Shown: in pieces, positions 40,333 through 51,023 of the stretch
Layout: each line of letters starts with the position of its first letter
Numbering within the stretch: the stretch's first letter is position 1
Assembly (NCBI GenBank): GCA_902594275.1
Contig: CACJLQ010000009.1
Span: 1-53,286, forward strand
Origin: an uncultured Litorivicinus sp.
GTDB lineage: Bacteria > Pseudomonadota > Gammaproteobacteria > Pseudomonadales > Litorivicinaceae
Direction: 5' to 3'
Length of the DNA stretch: 53,286 bases
Position numbers and translations under genes: made by a program
Notes under the pieces: generated by a model
What the model saw: the letters and a program-made list of their open reading frames with translations, nothing else
Told to the model about the DNA's origin: nothing
Database searches by the model: none

Positions 40333-41168
40333 GTCGTGCCGTCAGAGTCGCGATCTGGATCATCGGTTTTGGTGCGCTACTCGCACTTGGCCTATACCTT
40401 GGAGATCGAGTCAAAGCTGATTCAGGCTACGTGCTGTTCGCTTACGGTGGCTACACAGTTGAGATGTCACTCTGGGCATTTATTATTCTTTTTCTGGCAG
40501 TTACCGTCATTCTCTGGATCCTATTTGGTTTGGGCGGTGCTTTGGGGCGTCTGCCGCAGAATGCCTGGAAGGCCTGGAGTCGCATGCGTCATCGAAAAGC
40601 CGATTCGCGACTCATTGAGGGTGCACTATGGTTGCGTCGTGATGAACCTGAGCGTGCTTTGTCGGTATTAAGAAAAGATACGAGCTCTGAATCCTTGCCA
40701 GCACTGCATTGGTTACTGGCGTCGGAAGCTGCGAGACGGCTTGAACAACTTGATGAATCAGAGCGTTATTTGGAATCAGCAGAGCGACTGATGGCGAATA
40801 TTCCAAAAGCGATCGAATATGATCCCAGACCATCCGAATTCAAACCACTGATGAAGGCGTTGAAAAAAGAGTGGCGTGAAGACTGGGCGTTGGCCCTTGA
40901 GACGATTGGTGATAACGATGCCTTGTCACGGTTGGCAACTCTCAATTCATTAGCGAAAGTCCACACTGATTCGGTTGCATTGGAGATTGTGCAAGCGCGA
41001 TTGGCAATGGCGGCTGGTCTTGATGCTGAAGCGAAACACCATATCGATCGAGCGAATCAGCTTGATTCCGATCACCCCCTGGTGCATTTGTTAACTATTG
41101 AAGCGGAGTCCGGAAGAACAGCGGCGCTTGAGCAACTCAGACGCCGCCTGATCGAAGATGCGTCTTAG
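40329..41168 (+). CDS. hemY: HemY-family protein, short form
   Basis: The N-terminus has the HemY_N pattern: a first transmembrane helix, a loop with [18 protein letters not shown], and a second helix. It is followed by helical, TPR-like sequence. The usual HemY has about 400 residues; this one has 279, so roughly the last 120 residues of TPR region are missing. The reading frame ends at a TAG that shares TTAG with the stop of rho, so no room remains for more protein. The start is GTG 40329 coupled to hemX. The gammaproteobacterial HemY is not protoporphyrinogen oxidase; its function in the heme pathway is unclear. Confidence 0.88.
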   Translation: MSRAVRVAIWIIGFGALLALGLYLGDRVKADSGYVLFAYGGYTVEMSLWAFIILFLAVTVILWILFGLGGALGRLPQNAWKAWSRMRHRKADSRLIEGALWLRRDEPERALSVLRKDTSSESLPALHWLLASEAARRLEQLDESERYLESAERLMANIPKAIEYDPRPSEFKPLMKALKKEWREDWALALETIGDNDALSRLATLNSLAKVHTDSVALEIVQARLAMAAGLDAEAKHHIDRANQLDSDHPLVHLLTIEAESGRTAALEQLRRRLIEDAS

Positions 41169-42424
41169 CGCTTCTTCATCGATTGGAAGAATTCTTCGTT
41201 CGTCGTCGTGGTTTTCATGCGATCGACCAAGAATTCGATCGCTTGAAGGTCTTCCATAGAGTCCAATAACTTTCGCAAGATCCACATACGCTGCAGTTCT
41301 TCCTCTGTTGTGAGAAGGTCTTCACGGCGCGTTCCAGATTTACGGATATTGATCGCTGGGAAAATGCGCTTCTCAGCGGCTCGTCTCTCCAAGTTGAGTT
41401 CGGAGTTACCAGTTCCTTTGAATTCTTCAAAAATGACTTCATCCATTTTCGAACCGGTATCAACCAATGCGGTCGCAATAATGGACAAACTGCCACCTTC
41501 TTCAATGTTTCGAGCGGCGCCGAAGAATCGCTTTGGCCGTTCGAGTGCGTGGGCGTCGACCCCGCCCGTCAATACTTTGCCAGATGATGGCTGGACTGTG
41601 TTGTAAGCTCGCGCGAGTCGAGTGATGGAATCGAGCAAGATGATCACATCGCGCTTGTGTTCGGTTAGTCGCTTGGCTTTCTCGATCACCATCTCAGCAA
41701 CTTGTACGTGTCGCGCCGGTGGTTCATCAAAAGTTGACGCCACCACTTCACCGCGCACCGTACGTTGCATTTCTGTGACTTCTTCCGGACGCTCATCGAT
41801 GAGGAGGACAATCAAATAACATTCTGGATTGTTTCGCACGATACTGTTGGCAATGTTTTGCAACATGAGCGTTTTACCCGCCTTAGGTGGTGAAACGATC
41901 AACGCGCGTTGGCCCTTACCGATGGGGCAAACTAAATCAATGATTCGTGCTGTTAAATCTTCGGTTGAACCATTGCCTTGCTCCATGGTGAGACGTTTTT
42001 GCGGGAACAGCGGCGTTAGGTTTTCGAATAAGATTTTATTTTTCGCATTTTCTGGCTTATCAAAGTTGATCTCATCAACTTTCAACAATGCAAAGTAGCG
42101 CTCGCTATCTTTCGGCGGACGGATTTTGCCGGCAATGGAGTCTCCTTTGCGAAGATTGAACCGTCGAATCTGACTTGGCGAGACATAGATGTCATCCGGA
42201 CCTGCGAGATAACTCGAGTCGGCGGACCTAAGGAATCCAAAACCATCTGATAAAATCTCCAAGACACCATCGCCATAAATGTCTTCACCACTCTTCGCAT
42301 GCGCTTTAAGGATCGAGAAAATAACATCCTGTTTGCGAGATCGCGCGAGATTTTCGAGGTTCATACTTTCCGCAATTTCAAGGAGTTGCGGCATTGATTT
42401 TTTCTTGAGTTCTGTGAGGTTCAT
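41165..42424 (-). CDS. rho: Transcription termination factor Rho
   Basis: Rho is the hexameric RNA-dependent ATPase that terminates transcription. The 419-residue protein matches E. coli Rho in length: an N-terminal helix bundle and cold-shock RNA-binding domain (about 50-125), the Walker A loop SPPKAGKTM, Walker [11 protein letters not shown], and Q/R loop elements ([22 protein letters not shown]). Its gene follows trxA after a 138-nt leader, as in many gammaproteobacteria. Its TAA stop shares TTAG with hemY. Confidence 0.98.
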   Translation of the reverse strand: MNLTELKKKSMPQLLEIAESMNLENLARSRKQDVIFSILKAHAKSGEDIYGDGVLEILSDGFGFLRSADSSYLAGPDDIYVSPSQIRRFNLRKGDSIAGKIRPPKDSERYFALLKVDEINFDKPENAKNKILFENLTPLFPQKRLTMEQGNGSTEDLTARIIDLVCPIGKGQRALIVSPPKAGKTLMLQNIANSIVRNNPECYLIVLLIDERPEEVTEMQRTVRGEVVASTFDEPPARHVQVAEMVIEKAKRLTEHKRDVIILLDSITRLARAYNTVQPSSGKVLTGGVDAHALERPKRFFGAARNIEEGGSLSIIATALVDTGSKMDEVIFEEFKGTGNSELNLERRAAEKRIFPAINIRKSGTRREDLLTTEEELQRMWILRKLLDSMEDLQAIEFLVDRMKTTTTNEEFFQSMKKR

Positions 42425-42522
42425 GAGTTCTCTGGATCACTCGGGTACAAACCGCGAGCGGTATTTGGGTTGGTCAAACTGTCATTTTTGAAAAATAAAA
42501 GGGAGTTGCGGAGATCATCCAC

Positions 42523-42546
42523 ACCGAAAGCTTAGGCGCTTTCGGT
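42523..42546 (-). other. Hairpin in the trxA-rho leader
   Basis: A perfect nine-base-pair stem (42523-42531 with 42538-42546) with a six-base loop lies 16 nt after the trxA stop. There is no T run after it on the minus strand, so it is not a classical terminator. It could protect the trxA 3' end or take part in rho leader control, which in E. coli is autoregulated by Rho. The rest of the 138-nt spacer shows no other clear element. Confidence 0.45.
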
Positions 42547-42562
42547 GGGCTCGTCTAGTCTT

Positions 42563-42889
42563 TTAAATGTTTGAATCAAGAAATGCGGCGAGTTGGCTCT
42601 TGGATAGAGCGCCAACCTTGGTCGCTTCAGGCTCACCATTTTTAAATAAGATAAGAGTGGGAATTCCCCGAATACTGAATTTTTCAGTTGCTTCGCGGTG
42701 ATCATCCACATTCAGCTTTGCGATTGTGAGGCGGCCTGCATACTCGGTAGCGAGTTCTTCCAAGACGGGTGCGATCATTTTGCATGGCCCGCACCACTCT
42801 GCCCAGAAATCCACTAGAACAGGCGTTTGCGCATCCTTGATTACTGAATCAAAGTTGTCATTTGTAAGAGTCGTAATTTGATCGCTCAT
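42563..42889 (-). CDS. trxA: Thioredoxin 1
   Basis: A 108-residue cytoplasmic thioredoxin with the WCGPC active site (Cys33, Cys36), the buried Asp in LVDFWAEW and the cis-Pro in [10 protein letters not shown]. It reduces protein disulfides using thioredoxin reductase. GAGGA lies five bases before ATG 42889. It sits between hemB (24 nt upstream) and rho on the same strand. Confidence 0.98.
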   Translation of the reverse strand: MSDQITTLTNDNFDSVIKDAQTPVLVDFWAEWCGPCKMIAPVLEELATEYAGRLTIAKLNVDDHREATEKFSIRGIPTLILFKNGEPEATKVGALSKSQLAAFLDSNI

Positions 42890-42913
42890 TGTGTCCTCGT
42901 TATGTTTTTTCTG

Positions 42914-43990
<1,077 letters not shown>

Positions 43991-43998
43991 TCAGAGCA

Positions 43999-44715
43999 GT
44001 GGATATCGAAAATTTGAGCGCAATCACCCTGAAACAAGTCAGATGGATAGTGAGTGTGGCTGGCATTATTCTGGTCATTTGGTTTGCTAGTGATTTGTTA
44101 CAACCAATTCATCTGATCTCGCGTTATTCGGAATTCAAACTGATGATCGAAAACCAATATGCGTGGTCTGTTGGGATTTTCTGTCTAATCTATGTGGCAG
44201 CAGTCAGTTTGTCGTTGCCGGTGGCATCGATGCTGACATTGATGGGGGCTGCGTTATTTGGCTGGATTTCGCTACCCATGATTGTTTCAGCGGCCACAGC
44301 GGGTTCGCTTGTGGTTTTTCTTTTGGCTTCAACTATTGCTCGTGAGTTCTTCTCGCAGCGTGCGGGTAGCGCTATTGAATCAGTTCAAACAGCATTTCAT
44401 CGGAGCCCAATTCGTTGGCTGTTGACGATGCGATTTATTCCGTTTTTTCCATTTTGGCTGGTGAATATTGTTCCCGCAGTATTACAGATGAAAATGCGTG
44501 ATTACATTTTTGCGACAGCAGTCGGTATCATTCCGGGGACTGCGATTTATGTCAGTGTGGGTCGTGGGCTCGATACCTTGATGGAGCAAGGCTTGAAGCC
44601 TCAGTGGAATTTAATTGAACATCCACAGGTCTGGTTACCATTGGTTTTACTCGGTGTTTTTTCAGGTGTATCTGCTTTCGTTTCGAATCGTTATAGGGAT
44701 AAAGTGCATTCATGA
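43999..44715 (+). CDS. TVP38/TMEM64 (VTT/DedA-related) membrane protein
   Basis: An inner-membrane protein of about 238 residues with roughly five hydrophobic segments. It carries the VTT-domain features: a glycine-containing re-entrant stretch (TLMGAALFGWISLP) and the RFIPFFPFWLVNIVPA motif, as in E. coli YdjX/YdjZ. Related eukaryotic TMEM41B/VMP1 are lipid scramblases; bacterial roles are uncertain. The longest frame starts at 43909 inside hemB, so GTG 43999 or TTG 44014 is more likely. Its stop overlaps the ynjB-like gene as ATGA. E. coli ydjXYZ likewise sits upstream of ynjABCDEF. Confidence 0.85.
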   Translation: MDIENLSAITLKQVRWIVSVAGIILVIWFASDLLQPIHLISRYSEFKLMIENQYAWSVGIFCLIYVAAVSLSLPVASMLTLMGAALFGWISLPMIVSAATAGSLVVFLLASTIAREFFSQRAGSAIESVQTAFHRSPIRWLLTMRFIPFFPFWLVNIVPAVLQMKMRDYIFATAVGIIPGTAIYVSVGRGLDTLMEQGLKPQWNLIEHPQVWLPLVLLGVFSGVSAFVSNRYRDKVHS

Positions 44716-45908
44716 TTTTTCGATTGATCTTTGCGCTCGGTGTATTTGTGAGCGCTCAGTCCGGCCAAGCGGCTGGCTGGCAGGAAATAGAGGCCAATGC
44801 CAAAGGCCAGACGATTTATTTTTATGCATGGGGTGGTTCGTCAACGATCAATCAATATATCGAGCGCTGGGCAACAATCGCCCAAGAACGACATGATATT
44901 ACTGTCGAGCATGTCAAAGTCGATGACATCTCCATTGCGATACAGGGCATACAAACAGCGAAACGCGTCGGCCGATCGGATCAGGGTTCAGTCGATGTGA
45001 TGTGGATTAATGGAGAGAATTTTGCTCGGATGAAGCGTGACGAGCTATTAGGTGCTCCGTTTGTTGCTGATCTTCCGTCATCGGGTGCCATTAACTTAGC
45101 TGAGCCGACGATTGCCGCTGACTTTTCGGTTCCGACGGACGGATTGGAAGCTCCGTGGGGTCGCGCTCAATTGGTATTTATTGTTGATCAGGCACGACTC
45201 GCTGAACCACCGAAGTCAATGGCTGCACTGCTCGACTACGCTAAAGATCATGTTGGACGCGTGACTTATCCTGAGCCACCTAATTTTCATGGAACCACCT
45301 TCCTAAAGCAGGTCCTTTGGGAAACCACGCGATACCCTGATTGGCTGACAGAACCTTATTCAGAAGAGCGATTCAAGCCAGTTACCCTGCCGATGTGGGA
45401 ATATCTTGATGCGTTGCACCCCAATCTATGGCGGGACGGAAGAGAATTCCCTGATTCAGCAGAAGTTATGATGGATTTGTTTTCTGACGGCATCTTGGAT
45501 ATTGCGCTGAGCTTTAATCCAAATGATGCATCACAGCGGATTTTGGATGGTCGTTTTGCGCCTTCTGTACGTACCTATGTTCATGAGATTGGCACAGTTG
45601 GTAATACGCATTTTTTGGCGATTCCGTTCAATGCGCAATCACGTGACGCGGCGCTCGTTTGGATCAATCTTCTGTTGAGCCCCGAGGCACAGGCCGAGAA
45701 AGCGAATCCATCAATTTGGGGTGACCCGACAGTGATCGATGTGTCGCGATTGCGTTCTGCGGATCGCAAACTTTTCCAGACGCTTGATTTAGGTCCGGCG
45801 ACGTTAACTTCACAGGACCGCGGTATTCCATTATCAGAGCCGCATGCAAGTTGGGTCGAGCCTATCGAGCGCGCCTGGAAAGAGCGCTATTTTGGGAAGG
45901 CTCAGTGA
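44712..45908 (+). CDS. ynjB: YnjB-family ABC transporter periplasmic binding protein
   Basis: A 398-residue exported solute-binding protein with a signal peptide (cleavage near GQAA-GWQ). The VDVMWINGENFARMKR stretch, GRAQLVFIVD and VTYPEPPNFHGTTFLKQ are characteristic of the YnjB family, related to spermidine/iron/thiamine-type binding proteins. The ligand is unknown. It is translationally coupled to both neighbours (ATGA before, GTGA after) in a TVP38-YnjB-YnjC-YnjD-YnjF chain. Confidence 0.9.
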   Translation: MIFRLIFALGVFVSAQSGQAAGWQEIEANAKGQTIYFYAWGGSSTINQYIERWATIAQERHDITVEHVKVDDISIAIQGIQTAKRVGRSDQGSVDVMWINGENFARMKRDELLGAPFVADLPSSGAINLAEPTIAADFSVPTDGLEAPWGRAQLVFIVDQARLAEPPKSMAALLDYAKDHVGRVTYPEPPNFHGTTFLKQVLWETTRYPDWLTEPYSEERFKPVTLPMWEYLDALHPNLWRDGREFPDSAEVMMDLFSDGILDIALSFNPNDASQRILDGRFAPSVRTYVHEIGTVGNTHFLAIPFNAQSRDAALVWINLLLSPEAQAEKANPSIWGDPTVIDVSRLRSADRKLFQTLDLGPATLTSQDRGIPLSEPHASWVEPIERAWKERYFGKAQ

Positions 45909-47518
45909 ATTGGGTTGAGCGATGTTTCGTTTTCATTCTGATTCTTCCTATCCTTGGCTTGCTGGATGATGCCCTTGGTCGGTATTCAGGTGCTTCTTGG
46001 GCGCAAGGTTGGGATCGACTATCGACTGAGCCGGCCCTTGTTCATTCCTTAGGACTCTCGCTCTGGGTCGCGGCTGTTTCGCTGATCATTTCATTATTTA
46101 TTGCACGCGCCCTGTCTGCTCAAGCGTTGCGACTCAGTGATTTCCAGTTGTGGCGAAGTTTGTTGCTTGCCATGCCACATAGCGCACTTGCCATTGGTTT
46201 AGTGCTCGCGTTGTCTGCTGGTGGTGTTGGTTGGCGGTGGATCTCGGTTATTGTCGAGGTTCCAATCGAACAGCAATATTTATTTCCCAGAGATCCATGG
46301 GGAGTCGGAGCAATCCTATCGCTTGTTATCAAAGAGAGTGCATTTTTAGCCGCCATTGCGATCCCAGTGACCAAGCGGCTTCCACTTCAATCCTATCGAG
46401 TCATTGCCAGGCAAGCAGGGATGACTGATACGGCGTGCCATCATCAACTGATTTGGCCACAGGTCCTACGATTAACGGGACCAGCAATATTTGCGGTGTT
46501 TGTTTTTGGGTTGACTAATCTTGAGGTCAGTTTGATCTTGGGGCCAGATCAGCCACAGCTAATCGGTGTTCGATTGCTGCAATTACTCACCGACCCAGAC
46601 GCCACTAATCGACAGGCGGGCGCGCAGGGGTTACTTATTTTGTTGATCGGACTCGGTGTGGCTTGGATTTTATGTCGACCACTGCTTCGCTCGCGCGCAA
46701 AAATTCGGCTGCCGGTTGTTTGGACATTCACTCAGCTAACCACTGTATTGCGATGGATGTTGGTTGCCGTCACCTGTCTATCGTTGGCGAGTTTGCTGAT
46801 TTGGTCGATGACTCTTCGATGGAGTGTATTTGAGCCATTACCGCACATTTCGTTGATGGCTTTGAAAAACCTGAACACCCTAGCCTCTCCATTTTGGATG
46901 TCGTTATTGATCGGGCTCATCACTGGCCTGATTTCGATTATTTTGGCAGTCGCTATTCTTGAGTATTTGGTGTCAAAAGGGCAAAAGCGATTGCACTGGG
47001 TCTGGTGGGCATTCCTCTGGTTACCTGGACTCCCGATGGCATCGGGCTTGCTTGCTTGGGTGTATTTCCTCGGTGGAGGTCCAGGTCTCTGGCCGGTCGT
47101 TTTGGGTCATACACTGATTGCGCTGCCCTACGTCATGATTGTCATCAGTGATAGCTGGTTTGAACGCGATGTGCGTCATGAAATGCTTTTGCGACAGTCG
47201 GGCTTGTCGATCGCTCGACGGATATTTTTGGTTTGGTTACCGAGAAACAGCCGATTATTGATGTTAGCTTTGGCGCTGGCGTTTGCTGTGAGTTGTGCGC
47301 TCTACACCCAAACAATCTTGCTCGGTGGTGGTCGAATTGAAACCTTGATGACCGAACTGATGGTCACTATTGGGAGCGAGCGACAATCTGCCGCTCTAAC
47401 CGGACTTGTGAATCTGCTATTGCCCCTGATCGCATTTGTACTTGCGATGTGTGTCAACCGAATTGCGTGGCGACATCGTAAGGGGATGCAAGGAGAAGGC
47501 TATGCTGATTTTCGATGA
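45905..47518 (+). CDS. ynjC: YnjC-family ABC transporter permease (fused two-domain)
   Basis: A 537-residue inner-membrane permease containing two consecutive binding-protein-dependent transport domains, each of about six helices, with an EAA-like loop in each half (residues near YRVIARQAGM and MLLRQSGLS). Fused permeases of this sort form a pseudo-dimer, so one polypeptide can complete the channel with YnjD. The start is GTG 45905 in a GTGA overlap with ynjB, with AAGG upstream. The 3' end overlaps ynjD by 17 nt. Confidence 0.9.
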   Translation: MNWVERCFVFILILPILGLLDDALGRYSGASWAQGWDRLSTEPALVHSLGLSLWVAAVSLIISLFIARALSAQALRLSDFQLWRSLLLAMPHSALAIGLVLALSAGGVGWRWISVIVEVPIEQQYLFPRDPWGVGAILSLVIKESAFLAAIAIPVTKRLPLQSYRVIARQAGMTDTACHHQLIWPQVLRLTGPAIFAVFVFGLTNLEVSLILGPDQPQLIGVRLLQLLTDPDATNRQAGAQGLLILLIGLGVAWILCRPLLRSRAKIRLPVVWTFTQLTTVLRWMLVAVTCLSLASLLIWSMTLRWSVFEPLPHISLMALKNLNTLASPFWMSLLIGLITGLISIILAVAILEYLVSKGQKRLHWVWWAFLWLPGLPMASGLLAWVYFLGGGPGLWPVVLGHTLIALPYVMIVISDSWFERDVRHEMLLRQSGLSIARRIFLVWLPRNSRLLMLALALAFAVSCALYTQTILLGGGRIETLMTELMVTIGSERQSAALTGLVNLLLPLIAFVLAMCVNRIAWRHRKGMQGEGYADFR

Positions 47519-48122
47519 CGTGTTTGTGAGACGAGCTGGTAGTGGACTCTTTCGACCGGTTTCATTCGCACTTCAGCCGGGAGAAATCATGACACTTCAA
47601 GGCGAGTCTGGTCTTGGCAAGTCTACTTTATTGCACGCCTTAATTGATCAGGAGCCGGGAGTTGAATTCATGGGCCAGGTTACACTCGATGGTCATCGGA
47701 TGGATGCTGACGCTCGGCTGAGTACTGAGTCGCAAACCGTATTTCAAGAGCCATTACTCTTTCCACATTTATCCATTGGCGCAAATATCGAACTATCCAT
47801 GCATCAATGTGCAGGAATCGTTCGCGAGGCCCGTGTGGATCAGTTATTGGACCAGCTAGGTCTCCAAGGGATGGCCACGCAGGATCCGTTTCAATTGTCT
47901 CGCGGTCAAATGATGCGCGTGGCCGTCGCCCGCGCTTTGGCACCACATCCTCGTGTACTCTTGCTTGACGAGCCATTGAGCGCACTTGATACAGAGACCC
48001 GAGAACAAGTGAAACAAGTCATTTATGAGCAAGTACGACATGACGGGGGCTATGGAATTTTGGTAACACATCATTCAGAGGATCGGCCGATAGGGGGAGA
48101 CGTGATGTGTTTGACGCGTTGA
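47502..48122 (+). CDS. ynjD: YnjD-family ABC transporter ATP-binding protein
   Basis: A 206-residue ABC ATPase, short for the class. Walker A is GESGLGKST, the Q-loop is TVFQEPLLFPH, the signature is the variant LSRGQ, and Walker B is VLLLDEPLSALD, followed by a switch His in VTHHSED. It energises uptake through YnjC. ATG 47502 has AGGAG seven bases upstream; the longer frame inside ynjC is discarded. It overlaps ynjF by 16 nt. Confidence 0.92.
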   Translation: MLIFDDVFVRRAGSGLFRPVSFALQPGEIMTLQGESGLGKSTLLHALIDQEPGVEFMGQVTLDGHRMDADARLSTESQTVFQEPLLFPHLSIGANIELSMHQCAGIVREARVDQLLDQLGLQGMATQDPFQLSRGQMMRVAVARALAPHPRVLLLDEPLSALDTETREQVKQVIYEQVRHDGGYGILVTHHSEDRPIGGDVMCLTR

Positions 48123-48751
48123 TCGTGAAGCGGCTCAAGGCGCCGTTAGACTCAGCAGTCCGGCCGCTCGATCGAGCAGGATTATCGGCGACTCAACTGA
48201 CGGTGATTGGTGCTGTCGTTGGATTATTGGCGGCAATCGCGATCATGCTTGATGCATTGATTGCTGCGGCGATTTTATTTAGCTTGAATCGTTTGTTGGA
48301 TGGTTTAGATGGAGCCTTGGCTCGCGTTCAAGGCCCAACTGAACGGGGCGCTTTTCTTGATATTACCTGTGATTTTCTGGTTTATAGCGCGATACCTTTA
48401 GCCTTTGCGACTCGCGATCCGGACGTGGCTTTGGCCGCTGCATTCTTGCTCTTTAGTTTTGTTGGAACAGGCTCTAGTTTCCTTGCGTTCTCCATTTTTG
48501 CTGCGCGTCATCGTTTGGAGAACCAGGCTTTGAAAGAAAAGTCCATTTATTATCTGCAAGGTTTGACCGAAGGCTTTGAAACGACAGTCGTTTTATTGTT
48601 GATGTGTCTGATACCCGAGTGGTTTGAATGGCTTGCGTGGGGGTTTGGTGCGTTGTGTTTGGTGACAACGGCATCACGTATCACTGAGGGAAATCGAGTC
48701 TTACGTGGCATTTCGACCCCAGAGCCTGATAGGCTTTCAGAAATCAATTAA
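48107..48751 (+). CDS. ynjF: CDP-alcohol phosphatidyltransferase (YnjF-like)
   Basis: A 214-residue membrane enzyme with the complete CDP-alcohol phosphotransferase signature DG-x2-DG-x2-AR-x8-G-x3-D-x3-D at about residues 65-90 (DGLDGALAR, then FLDITCD). Such enzymes displace CMP from a CDP-linked lipid or alcohol to make phosphodiester-linked lipids. The alcohol acceptor is unknown. It starts at GTG 48107 with GGGGGAG eight bases upstream inside ynjD. Its place in an ABC importer operon, as in E. coli ynjABCDEF, suggests it uses the imported compound or modifies the membrane for it. Confidence 0.9.
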   Translation: MFDALIVKRLKAPLDSAVRPLDRAGLSATQLTVIGAVVGLLAAIAIMLDALIAAAILFSLNRLLDGLDGALARVQGPTERGAFLDITCDFLVYSAIPLAFATRDPDVALAAAFLLFSFVGTGSSFLAFSIFAARHRLENQALKEKSIYYLQGLTEGFETTVVLLLMCLIPEWFEWLAWGFGALCLVTTASRITEGNRVLRGISTPEPDRLSEIN

Positions 48752-48760
48752 GGAGTATCT

Positions 48761-49447
48761 ATGAAATCAACGTTTCGAGGCGCAATCATCGCGTCTTTGC
48801 TTGCGACTCCGGCGCTTGCGAATGAACCTTCAACAGATTTAGAAAAATTAAGTTACAGCCTGGGAATCATTCTAGGCGAGCGTATTCAAAATGATTTTGG
48901 TGAATTAGACCCTCAATTCGTACTTGAAGGGCTCGAAGACTCAAAAGATCCAAATAGTTGGAAACTCGATCGTCCAGCAATCAACAAAGCCGTTCAAGAT
49001 GCACAGACGAAGGTGCGTGCGGAACAACAACGACAGGTAGAAGCAATGTCTGAAGCAAATCTGAAATCGGGTGAAGCCTTTTTGGCTGACAACGCAAAAC
49101 AAGACGGGGTGACTGTGACCGCTTCTGGGCTGCAATATAAGGTCCTGGCCGAAGGCTCAGGAGATTCACCGAAGGCGACCGATACCGTCAAAGTTCACTA
49201 TGAAGGTCGACTCATTTCAGGCGATGTGTTCGACAGTTCAATCTCACGTGGCGAGCCAGTGAGCTTCCCTCTGAATGGGGTGATTCCCGGTTGGTCTGAA
49301 GGTGTTCAGCTTATGAAAGTTGGATCGAAATTCCAGTTTACCATTCCATCAGCACTGGCGTATGGTCCAACTGGCACAGGACCAATTCCACCAAACTCGG
49401 TGCTCGTGTTTGATGTTGAGCTGTTGGAGATTAATCCAGCTGACTGA
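48761..49447 (+). CDS. Periplasmic FKBP-type peptidyl-prolyl isomerase (FkpA/Mip-like)
   Basis: A 228-residue exported protein. After a signal peptide (cleavage near ALA-NEP) comes a helical dimerisation domain (about 25-110: LEKLSYSLGIILGERI...), then an FKBP domain (about 115-226: VKVHYEGRLISGDVFDSS, VIPGWSEGVQLM, IPPNSVLVFDVELL). It accelerates proline isomerisation and acts as a chaperone for envelope proteins. GGAG lies before ATG 48761. It follows ynjF by only 9 nt, so it may share its transcript. One base separates its stop from the convergent gshA stop. Confidence 0.92.
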   Translation: MKSTFRGAIIASLLATPALANEPSTDLEKLSYSLGIILGERIQNDFGELDPQFVLEGLEDSKDPNSWKLDRPAINKAVQDAQTKVRAEQQRQVEAMSEANLKSGEAFLADNAKQDGVTVTASGLQYKVLAEGSGDSPKATDTVKVHYEGRLISGDVFDSSISRGEPVSFPLNGVIPGWSEGVQLMKVGSKFQFTIPSALAYGPTGTGPIPPNSVLVFDVELLEINPAD

Positions 49448-49448
49448 T

Positions 49449-51023
49449 CTATTGTTGGTGAATGTATGCGTCAACGAAAGCATCAAAAGAGCCCTCGTTT
49501 GATTCAGCCGTTTGTTGTTCGGTGGTCAGACTTTCTTGCGCTTCCCGCTGCATGTTTGCCAACTTTTCCGGAGTCAATTTGACTGTTTGCCAACTGTCAT
49601 GATGCTGATTTGCGCGCGTGAGCCCAAATTCTAAATGCCCGTTTTGGATAACTGCTTGTTCGATTTCGTCAGAGAGTAATGTACAGGTCCCATCGAGCCT
49701 TAAGCGTGCATCCTCGAGGGCACCTGTAAAGCTTTCTGTATGAAAAGCAGTATTCAGTGCCTCGGCGATTGGGTCGAGTGATCCGAGGAACTCGAGACCC
49801 GCCTGTTTGAACGTCGAGTGGTCATCAAATAGTTGTTCAGGTCTCCGACCGGCCCAACTTGTGCGTGCATTGATGCCGTCGATGGCGATGCACTCCTCGG
49901 TTGTATTGAGTGGGCTGTCTGCAAGTGCTGATGTGGTCATAAGTAATGTAATCAACGATGCCTCATGCTCTGAAATCCCGTTGCGAGCAAATGGATTTAA
50001 ATCAATTGCACGCACCTCAAGATATTCAACGCCACGATTAATGAGTGCACGAACAGGTCGTTCTCCAGGTCGTTGAATACGTTTTGGACGGATGCTCGAG
50101 TAATACTCATTCTCAATCTGTAACACTGCGGTATTTAATTGCTTGAATCCATGGTTATCTTTTAGGCCTAAGCCTTCATAGGTTGGCCATGGGTGATGCA
50201 CTGCGTTGGATAATGTGTCGCAATAAGTATTCAGATTATTGAAGCAGATGTTGATGGATTCTTGCGCTGCAGATTGATAACCAAGATCGCTCATACGGAG
50301 GCTTGTTGCACCTTCTGCGAGGCGTGTTCGGCCAGTTACTGTAAATCGATCAGTGGCAAGCAAACGAAAGCTTTCATCAACCGATGGACTTGATCCGGTT
50401 AGCAGCATGACTAGCCATTGGATCCGACGAAAATTGCGAATTGTGTGGAAGTATCCATGATCACGAACGAGACGATGATCAGTGCCGTCAGGATGACCGT
50501 CCAGTGCAGCTTTCCAAGCCCATAAATCATCACTGAACGACAGATTGAAATGGACCCCAGCGATGGTTTGCATTTGCCTACCGTAGCGAAATCCAAGCCC
50601 CCGACGGTACACGGTTTTCAGCCGGCCAATGTGGGACTCCCCATAATACGCAAGTGGGATGTCGGAGTCCGATTCAGGTAATTGGCACGGCATAGAGAGC
50701 GGCCAAATCCGCTCGTCTTCTAGCACAGAGCTTGTAAAAATATGCAGCTCTTCAAGTTCTTGTATCGCTGCGTGGGGTGATGCGTGCGTTCCGGTGACAA
50801 ATTCTAAGAGGGCCTCAGAATAATCGGTGGTGATGTGTGGATGCGTAAGTGCGGAACCAAGATCCCTTGGATGTGGAGTTTGTGCTAGTCGGCCAGTTGC
50901 CCGGTCGACACGAAGGCCCTCTTTTTCGAGCCCGAACCGCATGCCGGTCAAGAGTTGGCTCAAAACATCGATGTGGTGTTCTTGCAGGATATGAGGAGAG
51001 ATCGTCGGTAGTTTTAGTTGCAC
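49449..51023 (-). CDS. gshA: Glutamate-cysteine ligase
   Basis: GshA makes gamma-glutamylcysteine, the committed step of glutathione synthesis. The 524-residue protein is of the E. coli type, with FGLEKEGLRV (ATP/Mg site), ITTDYSEALLEF, GVHFNLSFSDD and RALINRGVEYLEVRAIDLNPF. It starts at GTG 51023, overlapping the last ten bases of the preceding PckA-like gene, so it is translationally coupled to it. The gap to the convergent FKBP gene is one base. Confidence 0.96.
   Translation of the reverse strand: MQLKLPTISPHILQEHHIDVLSQLLTGMRFGLEKEGLRVDRATGRLAQTPHPRDLGSALTHPHITTDYSEALLEFVTGTHASPHAAIQELEELHIFTSSVLEDERIWPLSMPCQLPESDSDIPLAYYGESHIGRLKTVYRRGLGFRYGRQMQTIAGVHFNLSFSDDLWAWKAALDGHPDGTDHRLVRDHGYFHTIRNFRRIQWLVMLLTGSSPSVDESFRLLATDRFTVTGRTRLAEGATSLRMSDLGYQSAAQESINICFNNLNTYCDTLSNAVHHPWPTYEGLGLKDNHGFKQLNTAVLQIENEYYSSIRPKRIQRPGERPVRALINRGVEYLEVRAIDLNPFARNGISEHEASLITLLMTTSALADSPLNTTEECIAIDGINARTSWAGRRPEQLFDDHSTFKQAGLEFLGSLDPIAEALNTAFHTESFTGALEDARLRLDGTCTLLSDEIEQAVIQNGHLEFGLTRANQHHDSWQTVKLTPEKLANMQREAQESLTTEQQTAESNEGSFDAFVDAYIHQQ

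Noticed and set aside
42425-42562. Rho-independent terminator after trxA
   Set aside because: The 9-bp hairpin has no following T run on the minus strand, so it was listed only as a hairpin.
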